Numbered from the stretch's first letter, positions 39,681 to 53,382 are shown. The stretch is DNA of 64,000 bases from Hanleya hanleyi (GCA_036873755.1 JAVTVY010045495.1:143089-207088), one strand, 5' to 3'. Notes: generated by a model not told the origin, from the sequence alone. Made by a program: numbers and translations.

Positions 39681-42600
39681 TAATTCTCACAAAGAATGGA
39701 GTTATACTGACATATCCGCCGCAGAGACTCACCACAGATGAGGCTAACTTTTTCTCCGTTGTTCAAGAGGGGCTTCTCCAAGTGAGTGAGGATGGAAAAC
39801 TAACACGAAAATTGAATGGCAGCCATTTTGACTCCTCAGAAATTGTCATATTCTATTTCGAACAGAATATCTATATTGGGGAAACTATACATGCAACAAG
39901 CTTAGTTTCTTCGAATTATGCTCAGCACTCTGTCACGGAGATCAGCATCACTAACTTCTTATATTGCAGACATCACCGATGGAAATACACGATGCCACAT
40001 GTCGGGTCAATCAAATGTACAGTATTAGGTAAATACCCAAGATGTGACCTATTCCGGATATCAGCTATGTGAATGAGTTGGAGAGATATGTAATTGGTGT
40101 GTAAAGTTGACGTTTGGCGACTGAAAAGCAACCATATCAGTCTACAGAATAACTTCTCTTGGTACCTCACTTTCAGACTTTAGAAAACGGAGGATTCTAG
40201 GATGTAACCGTAGTATCTCAACCGCGCTTTTATTGCAGCTGTGCATGTGGAAACTTGTCCACAAGTAACCATGCAGTGTCCAAAGACATGAAAAACTTTT
40301 GAGGCCACTCAGAAGTAGAAGTTTGTGCATCTGTTCACGTAAGTTACATAACAATGAAAATAAGCGATTCTCGGCAGCCATTTTGAAAAGAAAATGGCCG
40401 CCATCTCGAATTCCATCAGTTCTGATGCAACAAAACTGTGTTGATCTGCTTCCATGAGTACGCAAATGTGGGTATTACCGTTTAAATTGACCTATGTGTC
40501 TCAGAAGTGCAGAAATGCGACTTTGTGGTATTTGATGGCGGCCATTTTGAAATCCAAGATGGCGGCCAAAATACGGATTTACAAGCCGGACTCCCCCTTC
40601 AAAAATGAATCGTATGCATTTATCTATCATCCTACCAAATTTCATGCTTTTATCAAAAAGTGCACAATCATTTCACATATCTGCCGGACTATTAGTGAAC
40701 TTCAGGATCTTTACGATTAGCTACCGAAACCGTATTTAGTGATAGGTGATCTTAACTGTCTTAATATCCTCTGGGATAATGAGGACAATTGTAAAGGTAA
40801 AATTCTTGAAAATTTTATATCAAATAATTATTTGTGTATTTTTAATGATGGTTCTTATACACATTTGTCCTCAGCTCATGGAACATATTCAGCATTGGAT
40901 ATCTCACTTTGCAACCTTCCTATTCTTGAAGAATTTGCTTGGTCTGTTCATGATGACCTTTGTGGAAGTGATCACTTTCCCGCTGTCCTAAAAGCTGTTC
41001 ATTCAGCTGATGACCCTCGTTTCACAAGGTATAATTTCAAGAAAGCAAACTGGCACGAGTTTGAAAAGCTTTGTTCACAAAAACTACAAGCAGTCTTTTT
41101 AGCTGATGTCCCAGATCCTATACAGTTATTCTCAGACATGCTGATAGAAACCATTCCCACATCTTCAGGAGTTGCACATATTAAGAAACCTTGGTTTAAT
41201 GATGACTGCAAAGAAGCAAGAAAATGTAGGAAGAAAGCTGAACGATATTTTCGCCGACATCCTAATCCTGAAAATTTGAAAGATCTCAGAGTTACAAGAG
41301 TAGAACCATGAAACAGAATAAACGTGATTCTTGAGAAAATTACGTTTCTAAGATCAATATACATACTCCAACAACAAAAGTTTGGAATATGATCCAAAGA
41401 ATAAAGGGTAAAAGCTCCAAGTCCAGCGTTCATCATCTCAACGATGAAAACCCGGTGAATATGGACAGAGCAGAAATTGCGAATAAATTAGGCGAAATTG
41501 CGAAAATCTCTTTGCCAGAAATTTATGTACCTAAATTTCAATGTTTCCAAGAAAAAAGAGAAGAGAAAAACTAAATTAAATTCTCCTCCGGTAATCATGA
41601 AGGCTATAACGCTATGTTTACTATTGACGAACTTCATGCTCCTCTCACAAAAGCTAACGATTCTGCTGCAGACCCTGATAATATTCATTATCAGCTTTTG
41701 AAACATTTACCGGAATCTTCTCTAGAAATTATATTACACATATTCAATAGACTGTCGACAAGAGAAGACTTTCACCGTCATGGCATAATGCCATTGTTAT
41801 ACCAGTACCAAAGCCTGGCCGTGAACATACCGACCCTGGTAATTATCGTCCGATTTCACTGACTAGCTGTGTCTGCAAAACAATGGAACGCATGATGAAT
41901 GATCGCCTTGTTTGGTACCTGGAAAATGAAAAGAAACTGATATTCAAGCTGGTTTCCGTTAAAATAGAAGTACCATTGATCATTTTGTCAGATTAGATTC
42001 GTATGTTAAGAATGCTTTAGCCAAGAATGAACATGTGGTTTCTATCTTTTTTGATATAGAAAAAGCCATTGATACTACATGGAAATACGGGATTCTGAAA
42101 GATCTTCAAAATATGGGATTAAAAGACCGTTTACCCGTTTTTAATTCCAACTTTTTAAATGATAGACAATTCCAAATTCGTTTGGGTACAACTATGTCTG
42201 ATCATTTTCATCTAGACCAGGGTGTCCCACAGGGTAGTATTTTGTCTACTATGTTTAGTATCAAAATCAATAGCTTGACTGCAGTTCTGAATAAATCAAT
42301 TGATGGTTCACTTTTTGTAGACGATTTCAACATATCGTGTAGTGCAAAAAGTATACACAATATTGAGAGAGCATTACAACTTGTCTAAATATAATTCAGA
42401 AATAGTGTCTAGAAAAAGACTTCAAAGGGCTAAGACAAATTGTATACACTTTTGCAGAAAATATTTCCAGCACAAAGATCCAGTAGTTACATTACATGGA
42501 AATGAAATCAAGGTGGTAAAAGAGGTCAAATTCCTAGGCCTGTTGTTTGACCAAAGAATAACATTTAAATCGCATATAAATTGCTTGAAAGCCAAATGCA

Positions 42601-43259
42601 CGAAAGCTCTAGATCTGTTGAAAGTAGTTGCCAGCTATAAGTAGAGAGGAGATCAGCAAACTCTTCTTCATTTATATCGATCACTTGTTCGTTCCAAACT
42701 GGATTATGGTGTTATTGTTTACAATGGTGCAAGCAAGTCAAACTTAGCAAAGCTTATTCTTCATCAATGACTAAGACTTTGCCTAGGTGTGTTCAGAACA
42801 TCACATAAAGAAAGCTTGTATGTCGAAGCAGATGAATTTCCAACTTCGAAGAATTAAACTATCACTGTAATATATCACAAAATTGCGATCGAACCACTCA
42901 AATCCTGCATATAACTGTGTTTTCTACCCTCAATAGGCAGATTTCTATTTAAAGAAACCCTCGATTATTCCACCTCTTGGAATCCGTATGAAACCACACA
43001 TTGAAGCAGCTGGCATTAAAGTTAGTCAAATTTTACCTAACGTTCTCTTGCCAAGTCCACCATGGCAGTTAGCCAAACCAGAAGTAGATAGCCAGCTCGT
43101 GTATACACAAGAATTTGGTCTACTGGGAGAGAAATACAGATCACATCAAGCTATTTATACAGATGGTTCTAAAGATGGTTAGAGAGTAGCGTGTAGCTAG
43201 TTCCAAAACTAAAACATATCGTCTGCCAGGTAAAAGTTCCATATTCACTGCAGAGTCAA

Positions 43260-43314
43260 ATTACAAGCGTCTAGTCCGTCATTCATAATCCAGCCGTCGT
43301 CCATTAGAGAATAT
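43260..43314 (-). repeat. 55-bp insertion in the LINE RNase H region, inverted copy
   Basis: Complement of 43,768-43,822. It interrupts the RNase H reading between a Thr-Ala-Glu-Ser motif and the next block. Confidence 0.75.
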
Positions 43315-43745
43315 CAGCTTTAGAAGGTATTGGATCCCCTAAAAGGAAAAAATATGTCATATTCTCAGATTCACTATCATGCCTTCAAGCGATTAAGAGT
43401 GGAAATTCAACTCATCCCACTATCATGAAAATTCTACAATGATATAACATTAGATGTGATCAACAGATAGATATTGTGTTGTGTTGGGTGCCTTGTCACG
43501 TTGACATCAAAGGCAATACTGAAGCTGATAAAATAGCTAAAGCAGCTCTCTGGATAAAGATGTTGAAATCCCATACAGCGATTTAAGATCATCTATCTGC
43601 GCTTCTGTAAGAAAGCAGTGGCAATCTTTATGGGATACTATGGATAATAACACACTTCACGAGTTCAAACAAAACTGTTGGTTATACATATCTGAACAGT
43701 CAGAAACAATCAGGCCATGATTAGACGATGTAGGATCGGTCATAC

Positions 43746-43822
43746 GGTCTTTGGATTATGGACGCGGATATTCTCTAATGGACGACGGCTGGATTATGAA
43801 TGACGGACTAGACGCTTGTAAT
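43746..43822 (+). repeat. 77-bp dispersed repeat inserted in the LINE
   Basis: Appears identical to 54,621-54,697 over 77 bases by eye. Internally it has three related ~25-base parts (GGATTATGGACG, TAATGGACGACGG, GGATTATGAATGACGG). Confidence 0.8.
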
Positions 43823-44179
43823 ACATGATTAACTCACGAATATTCACTAAAACAGGAGCCGGTCACGAGGTGTATTCCATGCCATGAAGATCTCACGGTG
43901 AAACATATTCTCATAGACTGCGTAGATTTTAAGATTGTAAGAGATACTTTTTATCGAGCAGCTATGCAAGATCTTTTAAACCGAGTAAAAGAAGATTATA
44001 TTTTAGATTATTTGAGAGAGATTGGTTTGTTCTACAAATTGTAACGTTTGTACCTGTTTTAACACATTAGTTTACTGAGTTGTTGAATTGAATAGAATTG
44101 AATTGAATTGATCGTCGCTATATAGCTGAAATATTGCTGAATGCGACGTTAAACTTTAATTCTCTCTCTCTCCCGTAAC

Positions 44180-44690
44180 TTAAAGTAGTAGCTCTACTGA
44201 AATTCGTACTTTATTCATATGAACAGCCATAATCAAAGCGTGACAGATACTCTAGATGACGATCCTACAACGAACATCATATGGATTAAGAATACTGACC
44301 AGGGATACGAATTTGATATTTTGGGGATATCATGATATCTGGTCGGCATCATTGAAAATTGTTGACCACTTCTCTCTTACAGGAAATTAGCTTATATATA
44401 CTATGATTGTTTTTTGAATTTGGTGTTAATGCTGTTATATGGAATATGTCTTTGGATTAGGGACGCAGATATTGCTTATTGGACGACGGCTGAATTATGA
44501 ATGACGGAACAGGACTAATCTTTACGTTACGAAGTTGAGACGGTCTCCAAACTACCGGCACCGAATCTGCTAAATATGCCAAAGTAGAAAACGGATGACA
44601 GGGTGGCATAGAGCGACTCTATTTACTGATCACAATTAGGTTTTAGGCTCTAAACGTGCTGTGTTCTATTCCTACAGTACCGCTCTCATT
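44180..44690. other. Gene-free host sequence with a diverged 77-bp repeat
   Basis: A diverged copy of the 77-bp repeat lies at ~44,452-44,506. Nothing else recognised. Confidence 0.45.
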
Positions 44691-44815
44691 AAACGTCACT
44701 CTATCGCGGTAATTAAGGTGCTGCTACTGTGCCTCTACCGCATCGCTGCTGCGTTGCTGCTGCGTTGGTACCGCGTTGTCACCGCATTGCCACCGCGCTG
44801 CTACTGAGGGCTCGA
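44690..44815. repeat. GC-rich minisatellite (CTACTGCGTTG-like units)
   Basis: About nine diverged units of ~11-14 bases such as CTGCTGCGTTG, TACCGCGTTG and CCACCGCGCTG. The same type recurs at 56,838-56,990. Confidence 0.75.
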
Positions 44816-45056
44816 AATTACGGATTACTGCGCTTAAACGAAAGAAGGTTATTAACATATGTGTATCCTAATTTATCTCGTAGCATTCGAGTATATTATA
44901 TGTGAAGGCATTGGAATCCACTCTTGTGATTCCGGCTTAGTTTTAATGGCTCCGATCCAATGAAGAAAGAGAGTGAAGGATAATGATCGGGTATATCCGG
45001 TTCATGCAGTAGCAGTTACAAGTAGGTACCCCTCCCCTCCCCTCTTCCCTTCCCCG

Positions 45057-45120
45057 TCGTGATATAGCTAAAAAAATGTTGAAAGCGACGTTAAACCCTA
45101 TTCACTCACTCACTCACGCA
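45057..45120 (+). mobile_element. SINE/LINE 3' tail fragment
   Basis: 'GTCGTGATATAGCTAAAAAA', TGTTGAAAGCGACGTTAAAC and (ACTC)n: a diverged version of the tail at 21,770-21,850 and 44,112-44,172. Confidence 0.75.
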
Positions 45121-47930
45121 CTAGCATGAATATATAGACTTCATGCTATTTTTTTATGAAATTTATATGCAAAACTAAAGTGACTAATTCCGCCTGAATC
45201 CGAATTGTTTAACATATTTGTTCCACGTATGTATTTCAATGTGGTCTCAGAGATGTGGGAGGTCACTTTATGCGATTTTTTCATAGTCATATCGGCGCAT
45301 AGCAGGGATGGTCTTGGTGAACGAAGACTTTAAAGTGCTAATGCAGCGAAATTTTTATTAAATAATTTGATTCTCTATTCTTTCGTGATTAATTTGCTAT
45401 ATCCATGAGGAAAATCGGACAAGGAGAAGTTCTTATTTCAAAAGGAAAAGAGCGTGCAATTGTGCTCTAAAAAGTGCGTCCGTTTACATGGCTTTGTTTA
45501 CAAATATGATGACGTCATAAGTATGACAGATGGTCAGCTTGAGTCTGGGCTCTGCATGGCGGACAGTGTTTGGAGGGAGGCAAGCCCGTCCTCGAGGCCA
45601 ATATACTGGTTTGTTTAATAAAATTTTTGAATTTAATGTTCATCAGGAAATTAAGTATGCCAAGGGTTTATTATAAGACATACCTGTGAATGAATACAGA
45701 CAATTTGTATGGACCTAATGAAGATACAAAAAGCCCCGCATCCGCGACCGAGCAAAGCCTACCGTGTGCAACCAGGCTAAATTGAATTCATTACCATAGA
45801 AATGACTTCAAATTCCACTGAGCAGTTCCATTATAATTTGTATCTGGTCAAATTAATTACCAAGAATCTGTAGTCTATATAAATTTGTTTTGTATGATAT
45901 TTATAAAATTTATCTGCCAGTGTCCGCATTTTATTTGCCTACGGTGTATCACTTATCATTACACGGAAGGATTCCCAACTTTAAGAAAATAACGAAGATC
46001 GATCTTCATTATCCCCAGATTCTCAGAGAGATATGTTTTCTTCTTCCCATTACAATCAACTTTAAATTAGATCTAAAAACATAATATTATATGCTCTAAA
46101 TTGGAATGCCCAAATCTATCACGACGTCTGAAGCGGCCCGTCTGAAGTGCTCCCGCCGAGGTCCGCGTGCAAAAACAAGTCTTCGGTCTTCAATTTCACA
46201 TTCCGGTTTTCTTGTGCAAAAAGTGAAGGCTTTATTAAGAATTTCTTCCATTCACTCTAAATCTATATTCTATTTGCATTCCACAATATGATCGGTTATG
46301 AAAGCAAATGTAAACTTTTCATAAGTTTGTGCGGTATGAGAAAAGAAAAAGCCATTCAAAATTGTTGAATAATATTTTTTTATCAGAATTTATATTTGTC
46401 ATATATTTTTCTGTGCTGTCGGTAAAATTATCTTGCACCCTTCTCGATTATTATCACAGACAATTTTTTAGCATTATGTAGTTTTTTCAGAATAATATTG
46501 AACTAATTTCATGTTTATTTTTTATTTCAGATACTCCCGAGAGACTCGTTTTTCAATGTTGTCTTTGTCCGGTTTGTTGTTTTGTTGTTGTTTGAATCTT
46601 CTTTAGTTGAAATGTTTGAAATGTTAGTTTTCTCGGTATGTAAACTTCAATTTAATATTTTACGTAGTATTCTGAAATTATGTTGGTGCATGGCCTAGAG
46701 AAAGCTGAGCTCACTAATCTTTTCACTTACCCGGTTGCCGGCATGACCGTGTATTCAACATGCAGTTACTCAGACGATACACACTTTGAAGATTTTTAAA
46801 ATAATTTCTAATGCCAGGGGAATATTTTTGATGACAAATAATTGCATAGACAGAGTTTGGAATATATTGTGAGTTTCGACAGCTGATGTGATTTATTAAC
46901 TGATAAATCCACGAAAACCCCGTTCCCTCCTATGTGAATCAGATAGTAACTGCATGCATTCGTCCAACTACGGTACTGCCCACGAATTCAGGTAAATAAA
47001 TCATTTTAGCTGATCATGCACGGACACGTGGCCGACTAGATTCTTTCTTTCATTCCTGGCAAGTTACCATACGAAGACAGTGAAGGATATCAACAGTATT
47101 AACTCAACAACAATGTGAATTAAGTCTATGGATATTGGCCTTCGCCATATGCTACGCATGTATCGCTGGCTTGCTCGTCGATCGGCATGTCATGCTTATG
47201 ACGTCACATATACGAAAAACATGGCGACCGTAAGTGTCGCACTTTATCTGCTAACCCCCTTGTGTTTCGTAGCAAAATATAATATCTTCTTGTTTAAAAC
47301 TCTCTGTGAGAATTTTATTAAATTAAAGCAGAAATCCCAAACCGTAAAATTTCATGATAAAAATGAAATTGACACTTTCGCTGCATTAGCACTTTAATGG
47401 GATAGCAAGAGACAGCGTCTAGGCCGCTGATAAACTTCAGTTGTGACGCTGGAATGGCATCGCCCGTACAGGTGTTTCTTCATCCATATATAATTGTTTC
47501 TTTCGGTATTCACATTCAACCTATTCCGCATTACTCAGAATAGATTATTTATTATTTCAATCTTTCTATGAATTGATTGTATTAGTTAAACGCAACATAT
47601 AATCTTGGCGAGAGAATTTGCTGGTGTAGTAAGAAGAATTCATATGACCCTACAGGCCAGTAGTATATTAAAGTGAGGTTGGGGGGGGGGGGGTGAAATT
47701 GCGCAGGGAAAGCGGAAGGCGGATAACGTCGCGTCCGTTAGAGATCTCGTCTGGGTCAAAGGCCATGGTCGGTGAAGGAGTTGCCATGTCATTGTGAAAA
47801 ATAGAGAAGAGGTCACGTGATTGATTAAGGTGGATGTAAAACGGGGGTTTTTCTGAAAAGAAATGCGGATAAAAAACGGACCGAACACGCAGTCAAATGG
47901 GCCCAGATGGGCCAATATTGGGTCCTAAGG
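45121..47930. other. Gene-free host sequence
   Basis: AT-rich; a poly(G) run near 47,680. The frames 45,890-46,084 and 47,128-47,397 show no known domain. Confidence 0.35.
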
Positions 47931-48490
47931 GGTCGGGCTAGCGCTCGTCGAGATCGGCCGTGTGATAGGTGGGTAGATACAAAACTAGGATTTCTTCTGG
48001 AAAAATAGAATGCAGAATAAGGACTTTACACCCAAAACTAACCCCGGTCAAATTGGTTTACATGGGCTCTGCATGGTCTACATGTGTCGTGGCGGGTTCA
48101 TGGCTCATGGCATGTAAATTACGGCTTGGGGCGGTTCAGGGCGCAAATTACGTCAGTATGCGTATGCACAGTGGAGGCGTTGTTGCGAAAGCGGACATTT
48201 TGGGATGCGTGACCTAGAGGCCAATCTTGGTTCAAATATAGCGTGCAGGGTGTCATATTGAAGCCTACGTGGTGTAAACTACGACTGGTATGATTTGGAC
48301 TGAAAGTGACAGCATGATACGCATACACAGTTGGACAGCATTAGAAAAAGCGGGCGTTGTGCTGGTGCACCGGTACGTGTTTGGGTGAGATAGGGACAAT
48401 CTTTGATCCAAACGGGCCGTGCTTTATGTCTACTTGAAGTCCACGTGGTGTAGACTACGAATGGCATTGGTAGGTCGGACTGGCGTGGTT
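47930..48490. repeat. Decayed relative of the palindrome arrays
   Basis: Same block order as array IV of the left arm: a CGCATACACAGTTGG site (~48,319; compare CGCATGCGCAGTTGG at 10,342), 'GTAGAGA/TAGAAAAA', CATTTTGGG or 'CGGGC', 'GTGTTTGGG', 'GAGATAGGGAC' and 'GTC.ACTTGAAG.C.ACGTGG'. About two diverged units. A second such place is at 54,960-55,540. Confidence 0.6.
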
Positions 48491-51400
48491 TATATCGGAA
48501 GTATCGTCATGGGAGTAACCCCTTCACCGAACATGGCCTTTGTCCCGGACGTGACTTCGAACAAACATTACATCATCTACCCTCCCATTCACTTCGCATT
48601 ATCCCCCATACCCTCAGAAATGATAAGGGATTTCACCTTGATGTACTCCGACCCGATAGGTTTCGGGCAAGAGCTAATGTTGTGATGACATCAGGGCAAG
48701 GCACATCACCAAACCACTCCTGGGTTAGGATACCACAAAACGAGACAACTGATCAATATATGGCTGGACGGAACAAATCAATGTTGCATAAACAAACAGT
48801 TGGCTTCGTTTAACATCTAACCAGCGAACATTTGTGATCCATAGAGTAGATACTGGTACCGTAGCACTCATAACTAATTTGGTTGGCTCAAACCCATTTT
48901 GGCTCACTATTTGGCTCCCCTGATCCGCTGCTTCAAATCTATCTGTGTGACATTTGATTCTATTTCTCGAAATAGTGTATAACATTAATCAGCTGTGCAT
49001 ATTCACAATATTAAAAAGAAAAGGAGTATAAATATTCTCATGATACAAATACGAAAAATGATCGCGTGTATAATGAGGACATGCACTGATTAGACAAAAA
49101 GAAGCTCATTTTCTGAAAGACGATTCGCTATGGCGATGCAATGTATGCAATGCAATGTATTGAGAATGAGCTTAATTACTTGATTCAACGTCTTTTTTTC
49201 TCAGAAAAGGTATAACATACTATAAAACTTAATACTATATCAGACCACAATACATACTGAAAGGACACATACATATTCCATCTCTCGGACATTTTCTTCT
49301 CGGATAAATTTCCATAGGACAATTTCTCCCCGATAAATTCCCCGTCCCCAGTACCATTTTCCCCCGGAAAATCCCCACTACTATAAAAAATGTCATTTTG
49401 TTCTATTTTTTGTACATTCAGAAAATTGAACATATTGTGAGTTTGAACTGATGATCTGTCATGTGGAAATTCATGTTTTTGACCTTTTAGGGTGAAAAAA
49501 TGAAAGTGTCATATTCAGGGCCATTATATAAATATACATGTATATTAATATAGTATTAAACACTTCGCTAAATTGTATTAAAACTTTCTTGTCATTATTA
49601 ACAAATTTTGTATCTTTGCGCATTTACATTTATAAGTGGTTAAATAGATATTCATGCATCAATCCGGTGGAATTTATCCGGTGGAATACGTATTCTATAC
49701 ATTCAAGCTCATGCTGTATTATTATTTCAGAATGTCTTCATTCTACGTTGTGCTATCCTTTTACAATCCTGGGATATTACAAAACATGTATTATATGAGA
49801 TTTAATGAACAGAAATGGAACAACACACAAATAGCTCATAATCTTACCATTCAATTAGCCACGTTCCGTGTTTACGATAGAAGTGAAGAACTGAGCAATA
49901 TTTCCTTTGTTTGGTAGTATTTTGAGCACCTGTATAACTGTTTATCATGTATATAAGATCCGACGGCAATGAGATTATGGCTCTCAGAGCAATACATTAT
50001 TACCCTTTCCGGGTGGTATTTGATCGTTTTAACATTGGGAGGGGATTATCGGTGGGGGGATGGGGAGGAGGGGGTATAAATTGATGATAGGGAATTGTCC
50101 TGGAGGAATTTATCCGATGGAATACGTCCTGAGGTAATTGCCTGGAGAAGGGAGATTGTCCTACAGATGTTCAGTTACTGGTGCGTATAATTTCACTTTG
50201 CCCTATCTTATAATCTAAGACAATCATTTTTAACTGGTGATAGATGGTTGATTTTCATGTAGTATTTGATCAATTATATATTATTCTAAGCATAATGACA
50301 CTGTCACTGAATACTGGGAAAGTATAGTAACATTGTGTCAGAAATCGCCAGCTCAAAACAATGTCATGGGTTAAAAAAAGGGGCAAAATGAAATGATACT
50401 AGCCAGAATCTGATCAGTTGAAGTCACGGGTTACTGCACAGACAAGCCTCTCCTTTGTTATCTCAATATTGTGCAATAGGCGGATTGTTATCAACCACGT
50501 CATTATCATGCCTTGAAAGAACTTGTGCATTCATGTCAATCATATCTAATTATAAGCTGACTCTCCGGTGTAGACTGAAATCCTTTTCATATTCTTTATA
50601 TTCAGTTTGAAGGTTATCAATTTAGTATAGATTCAAAATATAGAATTTGGAAGATCACACACGATTTTCGGACAGTTTTACGCTGGAACGATTAGACCGT
50701 TGCACTAAATATCACCACTTTCACACTTTATTAGCATTAAGGGAGTAGCTCACATTCATGAGCTTATGGCACTGTATCAGAGGGATTTCTGGATTTTTTC
50801 TAAATATGCCACAGTTTCTAACACTAGTATTCAGACAGCTCGCAATAGGATGAATATAAATAATATATTGATATCTTCAGTGGTCTGGCTGTGAAGAGTG
50901 TTCCTTAGACTGAATATTATGGTTTTGGTGCCCCCAAGAAATACATACTAATTCAATTCCCATAAAAAAAAAGCAAGCTTACAAATACCTGGAAGATTAT
51001 CCCCAACATCCTCCTATTTCCACCCCAGTTCTCCATATCTACTCCTCTCGTCTTGTCCTAGCCTAAATACTGAAGGTTTTTCAGCACCTCCTTCAGTCTT
51101 TTAATACTAAATGTGATCTACTCCCTTAATACGTATGTTTACATCAATTGCTATTTCAAGAATAGCACATTTGGCCTCAAGGAATTTTGTTATCTCAGAT
51201 CAACATGAAAAGACTGTAATATATAATGTAAAACGATTATTCTGAAGATTTCTGGTAGGAATATCTCGAAACATAGTCTGATCGTGTGTGTTGAAAGCTG
51301 CCGTCATCCACTCATTATCATGTTCTGAGTTGCGTCGATCCCCCTCTCCCCCCCCCCCCAATTCAAACACGGAAATCCCCCCCCTCCCCCAGCCCCCACG

Positions 51401-51910
51401 ATTTTCCACCAGTGACCTTAACGAAATTTATAGTCACCTGTCGGAGATATAACATTTTGGCGGGTGAATATATAATATACTGCGAGATATCACGTGACGG
51501 CCAATGGTCCAATTCACTGCTGGTAATCTAATAATATTATCTGTTCTATCTTCGTACCCATGATCTCTAAATGAGGACATGGGTGCCATAATTTGTTAAT
51601 TTATTCAAACTATTATGTTACAATCATGCCGGCTTAAAATGCAGTGTTATTCAATGGTCAGTTTCAATCTGACTATCATTATTGTAAGTAATATGAATAT
51701 ATAGGTTTTCGTCCTGGCGTGATATTATATTCACCAAATATGAATCTGAACGTATACATGGAGTGTAAGAAGTTGAGACAATTGATAGCATGTGTCCCCC
51801 CCCCCCCCATACCATCCCCTTTCATTCGCTCTTTATCCTCCCATTTGTCCGCAGCACCCAGTAGATTATGGAGTTATCGGAACTGAAATCACATGCACTT
51901 GTTCACAGTC
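48490..51910. other. Gene-free host sequence with a diverged inverted pair
   Basis: 49,295-49,370 and 50,040-50,165 contain inverted copies of 'GGAATTTATCCG.TGGAATAC' type motifs; one more direct copy is at 49,668-49,690. Several poly(C) runs (51,346; 51,797). No gene recognised. Confidence 0.4.
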
Positions 51911-51911
51911 T

Positions 51912-53382
51912 CCCAGTCACACAGACGTGTATTACCAAATATCAACTTGAATGAACCTGTTAGTCTATGTGGATTTATGGAAAGTAACAGGTTTGACATC
52001 GCGACGATCGTTCCTACAAAATGTTTGTACGCGAGTCAAAATTAGTTAAAGCTGCCAAACAGTCGGTTTCTCTTGAGATAAAGAGGCGAAGATTTTGTCG
52101 TTGTTTTTACTACAGCTGAGTACATTTCCACGTAAGAGTTTAAGAAATTCAAACTTGTGAGATTTGTATTGTTATAGACGGTTAGCTTATGAAAGCGTTT
52201 TCTCTTTTAATATCTGCACCCGCTGACTCTTGTGTTTGCACTGAATCTGGCGTCAGCAAGTTAGTTATTATTATTAATAAGTATTCTTCACATTATCTAA
52301 CCAGTCTTATTTAAAGCGATATCTCATTCTGTTGTCCTATTTGAACTGTTGAACGTCCCACCACACGGCACTTTCGAATTTATTCTAAGATTTCACAGAT
52401 TCGCCGCCCAGTCACACAGACGTGTATTACCAAATATCAACTTGAATGAACCTGTTAGTCTATGTGGATTTATGGAAAGTAACAGGTTTGACATCGCGAG
52501 GATCGCTCCTACAAAATGTTTGAACGCGAGTCAAAATTAGTTAAAGCTGCCAAACAGCCTGTTTCTCTTGAGATAAAGAGGCGAAGATTTTGTCGTTGTT
52601 TTTACTACAGCTGAGTACATTTCCCCGTAAGAGTTTAAGAAATTCAAACTTGTGAGAATGTATTGTTATAGGCGGTTAGCTTATGAAAGCGCTTTCTCTT
52701 TTAATATCTGCACCCGCTGACTCTTGTGTTTGCACTGAATCTGGCGTCAGCAAGTTAGTTATTATTATTAATAACTATTCTTCACATTATCTAACCAGTC
52801 TTATTTAAAGCGATATCTCATTCTGTTGTCCTATTTGAACTGTTGAACGTCCCACCACACGGCACTTTCGAATTTATTCTAAGATTTCACAGATTCGCCG
52901 CCCAGTCACACAGACGTGTATTACCAAATATCAACTTGAATGAACCTGTTAGTCTATGTGGATTTATGGAAAGTAACAGGTTTGACATCGCGAGGATCGC
53001 TCCTACAAAATGTTTGTACGCGAGTCAAAATTAGTTAAAGCTGCCAAACAGCCTGTTTCTCTTGAGATAAAGAGGCGAAGATTTTGTCGTTGTTTTTACT
53101 ACAGCTGAGTACATTTCCCCGTAAGAGTTTAAGAAATTCAAACTTGTGAGAATGTATTGTTATAGGCGGTTAGCTTATGAAAGCGCTTTCTCTTTTAATA
53201 TCTGCACCCGCTGACTCTTGTGTTTGCACTGAATCGGGCGTCAGCAAGTTAGATAACTATTCTTTACATTATCTAACCAGTCTTATTTAAAGCGATATCT
53301 CATTCTGTTGTCGTCCTATTGGAACTGTTGAACGTCCTACCACACGGCACTTTCGAATTTATTCTAAGATTTTACAGATTCG
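51912..53382 (+). repeat. Three-copy tandem repeat, 494-bp unit
   Basis: CAGTCACACAGACGTGTATT occurs at 51,913, 52,407 and 52,901, 494 bases apart. Copies 2 and 3 are nearly identical, copy 1 differs at a few more sites, and the last unit lacks a TTATTATTAA stretch (~53,250). A 63-codon frame is kept in copies 2 and 3 (52,349 and 52,843), most likely by recent duplication, not selection. Confidence 0.92.

Larger units (their letters stand above)
36050..40691. mobile_element. 4.64-kb TIR DNA transposon (PIF/Harbinger-like by its TTA duplication)
   Basis: Ends are TAGTCCGGCAGATATGT and its complement, with TTA directly on both sides (36,047-36,049; 40,692-40,694). The inverted repeats are long: 36,050-36,480 and ~40,265-40,691 share 'GTGCACTTTGTGATAAAAGC', 'GGGGGAGTCCGGCTTG', 'CCGCCATCTTGGATTTC' and 'AAAATGGCTGCCGAGAATC' blocks. 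It interrupts the LINE endonuclease in frame. A 3-bp TTA duplication fits PIF/Harbinger, but no transposase was recognised; frames such as 37,320-37,697 (+) and 38,616-38,825 (-) are of unknown nature. Confidence 0.82.
40692..44172 (+). pseudogene. RNase H-bearing non-LTR retrotransposon (LINE), degraded
   Basis: Continuation of the endonuclease: GDLN near 40,746 and GSDHFP near 40,969 are conserved endonuclease blocks. Reverse transcriptase blocks follow in shifting frames: 'NYRPISLTS' type near 41,840, 'DIEKAID' near 42,055, 'QGVPQGSILS' near 42,220 and FVDD near 42,317. The RNase H domain has YTDGSKDG near 43,157, FSDS near 43,365 and a 'WVPCHVDIKGN.EAD' block near 43,488. A Cys-His C-terminal motif lies at 43,883-43,930, and the stop TAA is at 44,042-44,044. 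The 3' UTR with the GCGACGTTAAAC tail and (CT)n ends the copy. Endonuclease, RT and RNase H order suits the I/Jockey-like group. Several stops, frameshifts and short insertions make it inactive. Confidence 0.82.
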
